From positions 11,164,187 through 11,228,186 of the forward strand of contig NW_025062475.1 of assembly GCF_000002995.4 (NCBI RefSeq): a stretch of 64,000 bases of DNA, read 5' to 3'. A program made the translations under genes and the position numbers. The notes below the pieces were generated by a model. It saw only the letters and a program-made list of their open reading frames with translations. It was not told the DNA's origin and made no database searches. This DNA is from Brugia malayi (Eukaryota; Nematoda; Chromadorea; Rhabditida; Onchocercidae). Below are positions 13,344 to 25,708 of this stretch, piece by piece (positions within the stretch are counted from its first letter, which is position 1; the number at the start of each line of letters is the position of its first letter).

Positions 13344-14362
13344 CTTCAGATATTTTGCTCTTGTTCAAAAGTGTAATGTAATTGTATAATTGTTGTATTT
13401 AATGATATTAAATATAAGAATTTTATAATTCATATTTGTAATTATCATTTCTTTATGTTAAAAAAGAGCCAGTGAATATCAGTAATTTCTTTTTGTATCC
13501 TGTAGTCGACAGCTAAAAATGTTTTGTTTATAATAATAAAAGTTTTATTTGATCAATATGCATAACATTTCGTTCAACTACAAATCAACAATTTAGATTT
13601 CTTTCAAAATGACGAAGTGTCAAATTTGTTATTTTTAAAATATGACAAATTACAATGGAAAAGACAGACGCTTGGAAAAGATTTTTAAATATATGACTTT
13701 TATTGGTTGTTGCAATTGATCTTCTAGCATTAGCATCGACACATGGTGAGAGTAGTAGTAGAACGTGAAATAATCGCATCACTTGACAAATGATTATCAA
13801 CAAATAAAAACTAGAATCGGGCAATTACTTTTTATGGTTGAATCTATAAAGTTTGAGAAAGGGCAGTTTACTACTTTTATGAAACAGTTGTTAATCTAGC
13901 TTGCAATCACGTGAACAGATAAGGGATGTATATGTCATCATGTCGCAGTGTAACATCAAAGGAATAGAAGCCGCTAATAATGAGATTTGAAGGAGCAAAA
14001 TCCTTTCGTATATGTCACACATTTTTTTTTGCAACTTCTCTTCATCGATATTTCTTTTATTGGATTAAATCAATGATATCTCTGTTATCATTGATGTCAA
14101 ATAAACTATCAAAGTTGGCTGTATTTGAATTTCAATTTTACAAAACTTCAAATGCAACTTATTTAACTCATGTGATCAACTAATTAGTGATGCAAGAGAC
14201 ATCATGTCTATGTCTATCTTATCAGATGTACTCATTGAGGGAAGAATATGGATGAAATAGTGAGGTACAGTTAATCTGGTCTGGTCAGGTCAGCAGAAAT
14301 TCAGAGATTAGAAGTAAATTCCATCAGCTGACATATTACACTAAATTTTGTTGCATCTTTAC

Positions 14363-14394
<32 letters not shown>

Positions 14395-15920
14395 ATACCA
14401 CCATTCAAAATATATCTCTTTTAATTTTTTTTCCTCTTAATAATTGGAACTGTTAATTAAAAAATTAAATTTTAATTAATATAGCAATGGGAAGAAAAAA
14501 ATAGAAATTCTTGTTATTACTAATAAAACATAATGAATATACACTACATGAAAATAAATTACAGATTAATTCTAAAATTTTTTGATTCATTTTTATATGC
14601 CTTTAGAAATATGTAAAATTGTGAAAATGCAAGAAGAGACTAATTCATTAGTGATATTGCATTACATCAGTCAATCATCTCACAAAATGCCACTTGTTAA
14701 AACAGTTGTTGCTCAGCCTGTAATAAGAAATATCTTTCATTAAATCAAAATTTAAAAAAAAATCTAATTTTAAATTCAAAATTTATTATTACTTAAAGGT
14801 GACAATTGTTTACAAATAATAATCAAATTAAATTCACACAATTATTCATTCGATTTGATCAATTTATATTGTTTATAGTTTATTGGTACCAATCCAATCC
14901 ATCTTCTCTCTCCCACTTCTCTTTCCCTCTCTCTCTTCTTACCTCCCTTGTATGAATGTGTGAGGATTACAAATGGCAGATGATTATTAAAGTTTTGACT
15001 TTAGTTTATGCCAAATTTCGATTATTTACTTCTCATTGGTGCAGAGTGAAAAGCCAGATGTGTCAAATAATATGCAAAACAAGTAATATTTTATTATTTT
15101 CAAAGTTGAAATTATGAAAAATTTTTAATTAAAGAAGGAAAAAGTGAAAAAAAATTAAAAACAAAACAAAAAAATATGAAAATTGCATAACTTTCAAAAA
15201 TTGATTCCTTCAAGAATATTTTGAATATTAAAATGTGCTATCTAAGAGAGATTATTGAAGAAATTAGCTTTAGTACCTACCAATTATATCAACAATGCAA
15301 TGAATATTTGATAGCACTAATTAACATTTATTTTCACTATAACATCAAATTCAGATATAATAAAATTGTTAAATTATTATTGTAAATGATATTATCATTG
15401 ATATTAAAAAGAAAAAAATTTTTCATATTTTTGATTGTTTATAATTTCATTTCTTTTCATTCAAAAAATTATTAAATTAAAACAAATGTGATAAAAATTT
15501 TTCAATTCTTTATTTTCTTACATTGTGTAAAATTTTTTAATTTAAAATTAAAAGATAAAATTCTTGTTTGTTGCAAACTATAGTTCAAATAGCTCATTGA
15601 TATCTGATACTAAAGATAATAAAATGATTTAGCATTGTGTAGAAATTATCTTACGTAGTGTAAATATTTCATATGACAAGAAATGAAGTGACGGAAAAAT
15701 AGTGTGATAATTGATGATAGAAGAAGATAACGTATCATTCCTCAATGATTTTCATTAAATTACAGCTCCTCCCTCGAATTCTCCAACTTATTTCATATCA
15801 ACCCCAAAAGTCCAACCCATTTTATATTCCTCAATTCGGATTATATTCAAGTTACAGAGACTACTTAAGGATTGTCAATTAACCATTACATCTCTCTTTC
15901 TGGTTCTCATTTGAATATCA
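13344..15920. other. Intergenic region between RPAIN and M1 homologue
   Basis: No exon recognised. It contains a CT microsatellite (14364-14391) and a CT-rich stretch near 14904-14946. Short ORFs here lack splice sites or any recognisable family. Confidence 0.5.
14364..14391. repeat. (CT)14 microsatellite
   Basis: An uninterrupted CT dinucleotide run of about 28 bases between two unique sequences. Confidence 0.97.
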
Positions 15921-17442
15921 ATGGCATCAGCACCAGATACTTTTTCTACCAATGGTACCAATGGTATCCTCAATGGTACAAATATCAATGTTTCACCAAC
16001 TACTATCACTAACTCTCTTCATAAACATCAGAAATGGTTAATTGATAAAAAGCGACACATCATAAATGTATTACTAATTACTGCTTTATTACTCATTTTA
16101 TTTGGTATATTTATGGTCTTTGGTCGTCACAACAAAAATGTACCTTCAAAAGTATCAGTTGGAAATGAAAGTAGAAGTGATAAGTATTCCAATATTTCAT
16201 CTTTACAACAAATTGGATATGATAAACAATCATTACAAACGGTAAATTTTGATGTTTACCTTGATAATTTTTTTTTTTTTTTTTATGAAAAAGCATTTTG
16301 TAAGCATTTTGTGTTCGCAAAAAATTTTGTAATTTTCATTTTTTCAATTTAATGAAATTATCCTTTATTCCTAATTACCATTCTTCTAGTGTTCTCTTTT
16401 TTATAAATCAATTTGTTTTCTTGCAGAATTCTGATTTTACATCTATGCCAACTACTACTAGCAGACAAAATTTTGATATATCACAATGTGTTACATTGAT
16501 CGAAAGCAAGAAATGTCTTCAAATTCAGCGTAAAAATTTTCAAAAGTATGCAAATCTCTCAAATTTCAAAAAAATTTTTTCTTTATTATTACTGATTATC
16601 ATTATTGAACTTTTGCGCCTATAATCATTGCTGTAATGTTTTTGATTAAGCATTTTTAATTGGTATCAGTATCCATAAATTTTGATTTTTTCCCTTTTTT
16701 TTAAAAAAAAAAATTGATAGTGCTAAAAAAGAGATAAGATAAGCTTTTCTTTTTTTTTTGGAGAAAAAGTATTAATTTACTTTTGAGGAAGGTAAAGTAG
16801 TCATTTACTTACAATATCATATGAATTACTTAGCAATCAATTTTCTGCAGTAAGAGAACAATTCATATTTTCTGTTGAAATAAGTCACACATCTAAATGA
16901 AAATGTGAAAATGAGCAATGTGTGCGCTTCTGTCTCAAAATTAATTAATCAAATGGATGACACTTCGAGAAATATTATTAAATGAAATTTGCGAGAATTA
17001 TTAGACAGTCATATGAGATAATTAATACTTATTCTATCAATGAGCAAATGATTAGTCAATTACATATTACATTGCCTTGAAATTTGCTTAGACCGATTGA
17101 TCTTTCATTTATGAATTCTAAATGTTTGTTCAAATGAATTAAAATTTTGCTTAGCATTAAAAGAAAAGAAAATGATTAGAGTATAATCATTTTTTTTTTT
17201 GCTGATACGATAGAAGTTTTTAGAAAGCATGATATTAAATTAAATTTAAATTAAATTGATGAAAAACTTTCAAACATTATTTGTTACTTTCAACATTATT
17301 CTGTCATTTTATCGTTACTTTTTTTTCAAATATTATTTGTTTGCTAACTTTTCAACAATTATTGAAATTTTTACGAAAAATATAACAACTGATTATAACT
17401 TATTTCATTCTATGTTTAGTAGTAATAATGATAATAATAATA

Positions 17443-17484
<42 letters not shown>

Positions 17485-20400
17485 TGTTCAAAAAAATTTG
17501 GTCAAAATAAAAGTTTTTTTTTTTTTCTTTACAGTGACGGGAATATACCATCAGAAGATTTTGTGTCACAATTGGGACATTTCATGGGATGGCATCCGAA
17601 ACATTATGAACTTAATATAACCATCAATCGAGATGCACGGACATCTTTTGCAGGAAATGTTACTATTTATGTAAGTTTCTATCCTTCAATTTCAATTATT
17701 GAAGTAAATAAATTTAAAATTAAAACAATTAGAAAATTTAACAACTGAAATATTCGTAGTAAAATTTTTATTTTAGTTTCAAAGATGATTCACTTAACAG
17801 TGTAAAGTGGAAAGAAAGAATTTTTGAATAATGAATGGATAATTAGTTAGGCATATTTAATGTAAATTTATATTCAACAATAAAACTTAATGATCTCTAT
17901 TATATAATATAATTTGTTCAAGTAACTTCCGTTGAGAATTTATTTTAAATGAAGGAAGAAGAGATTAAAATTTAAACAAAATATTTTAGATTAAAGCTAT
18001 TGAAACAACTTCATCAATATCACTTCATGTTGGCCGATCTATCTCTGATATCGCTTTATCACAAATAACAGCATATAATTGTCGTACAGGTGAATTAAGA
18101 ATTAAAAATAATTCTACTTTAACAAGGATTTCTCTTTTGAACAAAAATTAAATTCTGGATGTTTAATTTATAGAATTTTAAAAATTTTAGGAGAGCTTTT
18201 ATGTCTCACATCAATAGTTTATCATCAAAAAGATGAAGTATTATCAGTGGAACTTGCTGAACCTATTGGTGTTGGACATATTGTCGTTCTTCAAATTAAA
18301 AATTTTTCTAGTTCACAGGCTTCTACTGGTCTCATTGTCAAAAGGCCACAAAAATGGGAACCTAAACGGTAAATTTATTTCTCTTTTTATTAATTAATTG
18401 TTGTTAAAGTTGAAAGTTTTAAAAAATGTTGAAAAATTTTGTAGAAGTAGAAAATGTTTGGAATTCGAATGCTCGAAATGTTATTTAATTAGCAAATTTA
18501 TGAAATTTTTTTTTTTTTTTTTTTTTTGGTGCTTTGGAATTTGCTTTATTTTAAGGCCATGGACAGTTACTACATTTTTCCAACTTCGGAATGCTCGTTC
18601 AGTTTTTCCGTGTTTCGATTTACCGATTATGAAAGCAACGATGAAAATGTGTATCAGTCATCCAATGAGAACTGAAGCACGGTATTTCTTTGGAATAAAA
18701 ATGCTAAATTTTCAGCAAAATTTTCACTTATCTGTAAAATATATCTGTTTAGAAAAAAAAAAAATTTCAGACAAATCTAAAAATATTAATTTATTTTTTT
18801 TTTAGATCAAATACAAAAGCATTTTCAATTTCTAAAATGAATAATCGGATGGAATCATGCTTTGAATCGACACCAGCAATGAGTACTTACTTATATGCAT
18901 TTACAATATTTGATCGAATGAGTTCAATGCGAGAGGCAGAAAATTCACAAGAATATTTACCTGAAATTGAAGTAATCTATTCTGAAGAAGATAATGTTGT
19001 CAAACCTGATTGGATTAGCACTGAAACAAGACATGTATGCAAGTTTTTTCTCTCTTTTTTTTTTGATAGCAAATATAAAATTATTAAAATTTTGAATTAA
19101 ACATTAATTTATACTTTAATATTTTTGGATTAATAGAATAAATTACTTAATAAAAAATAATACTTTTTTTTTCTTTATTTTAGGCGCTAAAAGTAATGGC
19201 AAATATTAGCAATTTTCGATATCCATTAAATAAGCTCAATTTGATGGCATCATTTTTACCCGTTTATGGACTTGAAAATTTGGGTTTAATCATATTGGAT
19301 GAACGATTTGTAGCTTATCCAAAATATCGCTTAGCTCATACTATTCTTGCCCATGAAATTGCCCAACAATGGATTGGCAATATTGTCACGGTTAAAAATT
19401 GGAAAGAAATATGCTTGCAGGTTAATTTATTCTTTTCACTTAATTTTTATTTTCTTAGCTAAGAATTCCAATATAAAATATTAAAAACAAAAATTTTTAA
19501 TTTGAAATAAGATCTGAAATTTTGTGATGTAACATTTTTTGAATGGAAAAGTTAAAATTCGAATTGAGTAGGAAATTCGAAATTCTTATCTCAATAAACG
19601 AATAATAGGATGATTTGATGATAATTGGCATTTTGACCATTCCTTGGTGAAAAATTTTGGCATTTGCGCCATTTATCAGTACATACAATTTATTATTGAT
19701 TACAGGTTATTAATTTATCTATTATTTATTATAAATTCTATTTATTATTACTTAAAATCATCTATGTTAATATAATATTTGCTTCTTTATTCATTTAAAA
19801 ATTATTTCTTTATTTTTACCAAAAAGCTAAATTTTTAAGATTAAAATTTTAAGATTTTAGGCTAATTTTTAATCTGAAATGAAATGATTCATTCGAAATT
19901 ATCTAACAATTAATTCATTTCTTTTTTTCTATCCTTCCAAAGATTTATTATGCGAAAATATTTGACTCTATTTTATTAAATGAAGTTCTTTTTTTGAGTT
20001 ATAAACATAACTTAGCTATTTATTTATATCTGTTTTGGTAATTTTATCAATAAATTTGAGTGACTTTTTTTTTTGAGGCATAATGTTATAATTGATTATA
20101 TTAGCTTATATCAGCTGATCACTAATGAATGATAGATTAAAGCAGGTACGTCTATCAATCATTAAAAAAGGTGTTGATAATAGGGTGACCTTTGTTGAAA
20201 TAAGGAATAGAATGACCTTTGTTTGAATACATCATCAAGGCATTCATAAAAATAGAGAGATTTAATGAAAGTAGAGGAGTCATTTGTTTCAAGATTTACT
20301 TTTAGAAGATGCCGAACTGATGGAAACAGCTGTTTTAAGTGATAAATTACTACAATACAGGAAAATGATATTTACTTGATTGAACATTGTATCAAAAGGT

Positions 20401-23400
20401 TAATGAAGAGATGGTAGAATGATGGAAATTCATTTATTGAACTTTTCTTTTCTTAGTGACTATTAGTTTCTCAATAAAATATTTGATTAAATCAGTATTG
20501 AACATATTGAAATGAATTTAATAAGCAAAATGAAAATTTATGAAATTTCTCTACAAAATGTACTGTGTTGATAGATTAGCATGCACATTACTTATGATTT
20601 AAAACTTTAATACAATCTTCTTTCATGTGTCTCTTTAGATACTGCTAAATTTGAAAAATTAAAATTGGAATTATTACAATCTAAACATATAACCCATTAT
20701 GAAACTGCTCTAGAAAATTTCTCCATTAAATATTTAATTAAAATCCCTTTAAATTTCACAATGTTTAAAAATTATTGCTATATAACATTTTATCTTCTCG
20801 AATAATTTAAAAAATAAGTGCTAATTTGATTTCGTAAATAATTTTAAGCCTGAATTATGAAATTAACAAAATTTTAGCTAAAAAAAAATTCTAAGTTATG
20901 CTTTGTTGTATTTTGTTGTGCAATATTTATTAAAACTTTTATTTTAAATTTTGAATAAAATAAAATTGCTAAAATTGAAAATATTAAATTTATTTACTTA
21001 TTATTGTCGATTTAAAAATTTCTTATATATTAAGCATATGTTATTTTGAATAATTTATTCTGGAAAAAATTTTATATTTGAAAAAAAAAATATAAGTAAA
21101 ATTTGGAAATAACATTAATTAATTCATTCTCAAAATTAGTTTCTGTTAAAAAGTCTTATAGCTCAGAATAGTTTCATTTATGGGAAGGAAAAAATTTCCA
21201 GAAAGTTTGAGGAAAAAATGCTAATACCTGAAATATCATATTACCCATAACTATTCCTAATCACTTCGCAACTGTGCTAGCACCTGCATTTGACCTTCCA
21301 TCTCGATTCTTCTTTACATTTGACCTTTCATCCCGATCTTTCCCTTTCAGTTCTTCAATTCCTCTCCCAGAAACCAGATGCGCAGCAGGGGTTACAGCAA
21401 CAGTCGCAGTTTACTAAAATAAGTTAACGGGGAAGAAATGGATTATTTTACTTTTTTTTCCATTTGCATAAAGATAGAAACGATTAGTAAATAAATGGAT
21501 TAGTAAATAAGTAATGAAGTTCAAGTTTAAATTTTAATATTGAAAAATTAAAATTTTTCACGAAAATTTTCCCTTTCTCATAAAATTTTAATTTAAGTTT
21601 TTGGATTTAAAAAAAGCAAGAACTCATTTTCATTTCTGTCATTTAACTTTTTATTCAATATTTTACATATTTCCCTCACTTACAATTTCATGTCACAAAT
21701 GATGATGCGGAATTTTTAAAACAGATTAAATTAAAGCCAAGCATTCTAAAATTATATTTCAGGAAGGATTAAGTACCTATTTGGAATGGTTGATCACAAA
21801 ATCGTTGGATAATTCAACCGAAATTGATGAATTAATTAGTGAAAAACGTCGTGAAGGTATTATGAAAGATAGTACAACCTCTACAGTTATCGTTTCTGAA
21901 TTTCGTTCATCTGAGGATGTATGCATAATTTATTTATTATTTGTTTCTAATCTAGTTCACCTTTATTTGATAGGTTCATTACCTGCTAATTAGTAATTAT
22001 TTACTAACCTATAAATATACTTTTCATTTTCTTCAGATAGTTTTTGATAATTTATTTCCTATTTTTTTTTTCTTTTAATTTTCACATCTTTTTTTATCAA
22101 CAATTTTGCTTAAAAATATTTGACATGATGAAAGGATGAACTTTTGAAGATTTCACGATGCTTTGATAAGCCAGCAACATTCTTTATGATGCTTGAACTT
22201 GGATTTGGACAAGGAACAGTGGCGCAAATGGTTAAGTAAGTGATCATTAAAGTTGCATCATTACAGAATAGAGAGAAAGAACAAAAGTGAAAAATTAGAA
22301 AAGATGTATTGTTAAATTTGTCAAAAAGTAAATAGTACATATCATTAAATAGAGGTTAGCTTTAAGTAATACATATCATTAAATAAAAGTAATTTATATA
22401 ATTTTCTACAATTTCTTTTATCCACTAGAATTAATATTTTTGAAATATCTATTCTCGAAATGTTTTTCACGGTTGTTAACCAAATATCACCAAGAAAGTT
22501 TCGAATTATTTCTAAAATTTCTGATTACTTTTGATTAATTATAGGTTACTCATGCAACGTTACTCTTATGCTAATGCTGGAATGCTAGAATGGCGACAAG
22601 TAATCCAAGAAGCTGCTAATAATGTCCTTGCTGGTTCCTTTTCCTTTCTATTACTATTTTATTCTTATACCTGTTTATTGATTTATTAATTTGAAACTGA
22701 AATTCAGGTGAATTTTTCGAGCAATATTTCACACAACCTGGTTTACCGCTTATTTATGTTTCTCCTACTGCAAACGGATTGAAATTGACACAAAGTGTAA
22801 CAATTATGAAACAAGTGACAAACGTATGTTTTGTTTATCACAGAAGAGTTTTTTGATATTATCACTGATTTAACAAATTTTATTGGAAAGGCAGTAATGA
22901 TGTCAAGAAGGACATCAAAAAAATATATATATTATTGTTGTTGCTAAAAATTATAATTTTGAGAGCTCTAAAGTAAGTAATTTTAGACATTAAATTTATT
23001 CAAAATCCATAATTTTGTTAAATATAATGAGAAAATGAAGTTATTGAGTGTTTTCTCGAAGTGAAATACTCAATTTTTTGTGAAGCATCAGAATCTTTAA
23101 CAATTTCAGACATCACTAGCTATTATACCATTGGATATAGCAATTATTGATGTACCCGATCGAACAGTGATTATTTTAAGCAATCAAACAGAAATGATTT
23201 CGTTGAAACATAATGGACTGATGGTACTTGACCCAGATAGACGTACGCATGCCATAATTGTTTATGAAGTAAGTTAAAGTTTACTAACTTGTTTAACTTA
23301 TATCTAAAATTATAGTAAAATTAAAAGGCGATAGATTGTAAATATTTCAAAAATTAAGATGATAAAGATGATTGAAAAATTAGGACTTTCTTTCTATATG

Positions 23401-24017
23401 TAAAATAATTTACCCAATATTTAGGGGTAGAACTTTCTTTCTATATGTAAAATAATTTTCCTAAATTTAGGGGAAAAACATTTTAGTAGTAATTGTGTTT
23501 AAAAAAAAAAAAAAATTCTTTTCCTCCTTCTTTTATTTGATCTTTTGATACATTTATCGTTGGGAAATGATCAGTATTGATACATTCAATTAACTGAATA
23601 AATTATTTGCAGAAATTTTAAAATTAGAGTTTTTTTTTTTTTTTCTGAAAAAAGAAAAAAATCTAAATTTAGAAAATTTCACATTTTCAGCCCGAGATTT
23701 ACCTACGTTTTGCACAATGTGCTGAACTAACATCATGTTCAGCATTTTTAAAACCAGAAACGATGAAACGTATTTCGGATGATTTTTGTTGGGCATTTTT
23801 GGGTAATCATTTTACAATACCTGAAAATATGCCTCAAAAAGCTCAAATTTGGATGCAATTTATGCAAATTTTATCGGAAACAAAATTTGTACACGGATCT
23901 TGTGCATGCTGTATGAATAAGAATTTAGAAAAATCTGGAGCAATAAGGTGTAGTTGGCATTGGAATGATGTATGTGAGGAGCTTAGCTTACTCAAACAAA
24001 TTCAACATTTTACATAA
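15921..24017 (+). CDS. M1-family (aminopeptidase N-like) non-peptidase homologue
   Basis: Exons: 15921-16241, 16427-16545, 17535-17670, 17990-18089, 18191-18368, 18556-18681, 18806-19034, 19184-19420, 21763-21918, 22135-22235, 22545-22633, 22708-22823, 23110-23268 and 23691-24017. They join exactly to 797 residues. A short cytoplasmic tail, one membrane segment (about 47-68) and a long ectodomain give a type II membrane protein, as in aminopeptidase N. The M1 fold is clear: WTVTTFFQLRNARSVFPCFD, YGLENLG in place of GAMEN, HEIAQQWIGN (460-469) in place of HExxHxWFGN, and QEGLSTYLEW in place of NEGF. The second zinc-binding His is Gln464, while Glu461 and the third ligand Glu483 remain. The usual catalytic Tyr/Lys-Gly region reads CFDKPATFF. 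I infer no peptidase activity. Nematodes have such membrane non-peptidase M1 homologues (C. elegans mnp-1 is one, linked to muscle-cell migration); orthology to it is only a guess. Intron 8 is unusually long (about 2.3 kb). Confidence 0.9.
17420..17483. repeat. (AAT)n microsatellite in an intron
   Basis: An almost pure AAT/TAA run interrupted by one G near 17431 and one near 17446, in the intron before exon 3 of the M1 homologue. It creates Asn- and Ile-rich shadow ORFs. Confidence 0.95.
23384..23472. repeat. Tandem duplication of about 45 bp in an intron
   Basis: ACTTTCTTTCTATATGTAAA and its flanks to TTTAGGGG occur twice in a row (about 23385-23427 and 23432-23473) with small differences, inside the last intron of the M1 homologue. 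Confidence 0.85.
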
Positions 24018-25708
24018 TTGCAATATTTTATCACTCAAATAATTTTGATTTTCTTTTTTTTTTTTTCTCTTCAAAAAATTTTCAACGCACTCAAATCTGA
24101 AATTTAAATCCATTTTGTACAATACTTGCTGCTTCTATACTGCAATTCAATACAAATTCAGAAATTCTTTTTTAGTATAGGTATCAGGTATATTAAAGGT
24201 AGCATAGAAAACTATTCAGTGTTAACTTTTATACATCACATCTGTATATATGTGACAACAGTGAAGCAGCAGTCACCAATTTATTCTAAATCTGCTTGTT
24301 TGACTTTAGCCGGTAACTACTAATTGTACTGTTTCCTCGCATTGTTTTCATTTTTGGGAAAAATAATTCTGTATCTGACACAATCGAATCACTGCCATTT
24401 CCTTGCTTTAAAAAGAAAAGCCAGGTGAAATTTCATGGAAATTTAGAAATCTCATAGAATAATGATATTTCAATTTTGGTTCACCGTACGTAAGCAAATC
24501 ATTTATCAACTAATACGAGAATTTATCTACGTAACAAAGAAAACATTTGTCCACGTCGTTTCTTGTGAATGTTTTTTTTTATATGCACAACGATCTCCGA
24601 TCTCAATTGAATTAGCATGGAGATACATATTTGGTTACTTATTTTTGTTATCGTTTAACAGCTTTCTTTTTTTTTTAATGTTTACCTGGTCACGATGATA
24701 GTCTTATTAATCATTTTTCAAATATTTTCTGATCTCTAATCTTGATCCAAAAGATCTACCTTGCATGGAAATTTATATTAATAAGTTCGCCAATTAATAT
24801 CAAGTCGAAGTTTTTTGATAGTTTCAATCAAATATTCCTACTCCTTTCAACTCATATCTCAAAAAACACGAGAGAAATGATTGCGTGACCAACTAATACT
24901 TTCCCGGAATTATATTTAGAAAGGTTATTCTGAAATTTCGAGAAGGCAGATTTTTTGGATTTTCATATTCTGTGCAGAAGTTACACATATAAGATTTGAT
25001 TATGTAAAAATCAAAATAAAGATTCCCTATGATAATCACATTTCACATGCAAACAATTATAAACTGTATGAATTCCATGTTGAATTTATTTACACAAACT
25101 ATTTACAATGTAGCTGGTAAAATAAATCTTGAAAAAAATTAACACAAAGTGGTCCCTTGAAAAAAAAGAAAATAAGAAAGGTACGAAACTGAACAAATAA
25201 CATATAAAAGTATTGTAAATCAGAGCACTTTTATAGAAATCTAAACAGAAGCAATAACATTAAACAAATCACTTAATAAGTGCAGAGTAATACAGAGATT
25301 TATTTTGAACTTAGCGAATATAGAAATATTATAATTGTCCTCAGTATATCCCCTGAAGGTGGCACACTCATAAGCTAAATATAGGTCTTAATTCGAAATA
25401 TGTACTTGAAATAAGTATTCTCGAAAGTATCTAAGACTTAATTTAAAGAGCAAAAATCAATCTTTCAGCATTGTATTTAGTTTCAGACTCATATCTCCGG
25501 GCTTTTATAATATTGCTTATAAAATTAAGGAAAAAATCTATATATCCAATAATCAAGCAAAAAGACTTAATGATTTTGGTTCAGTAGATGACTCTGCTCC
25601 TAATTAAAATCCAAGATGACAAATATCTTCACAAAATATCAACCTTCAAAAACATAATCATAATAAATAGATAGCATTAGATAACGAAGTTCTGAATAGA
25701 ACTATCTC
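24018..25708. other. Convergent intergenic region, M1 homologue and rab-33 3' ends
   Basis: Both neighbours end here (tail-to-tail), so it should hold two 3' UTRs. The short + strand ORFs are AT-rich, hydrophobic and lack splice context. No RNA gene was recognised. Confidence 0.5.

Noticed and set aside
13585..13824. 79-codon minus-strand ORF downstream of RPAIN
   Set aside because: AT-rich, no family features and no splice or start context.
17256..17748. Asn-rich and Ile-rich ORFs around the AAT microsatellite
   Set aside because: Products of the microsatellite within an intron of the M1 homologue; only 17535-17670 is exon.
24462..24698. 78-codon hydrophobic plus-strand ORF
   Set aside because: Low-complexity, hydrophobic reading of AT-rich convergent 3' DNA with no conserved motif.
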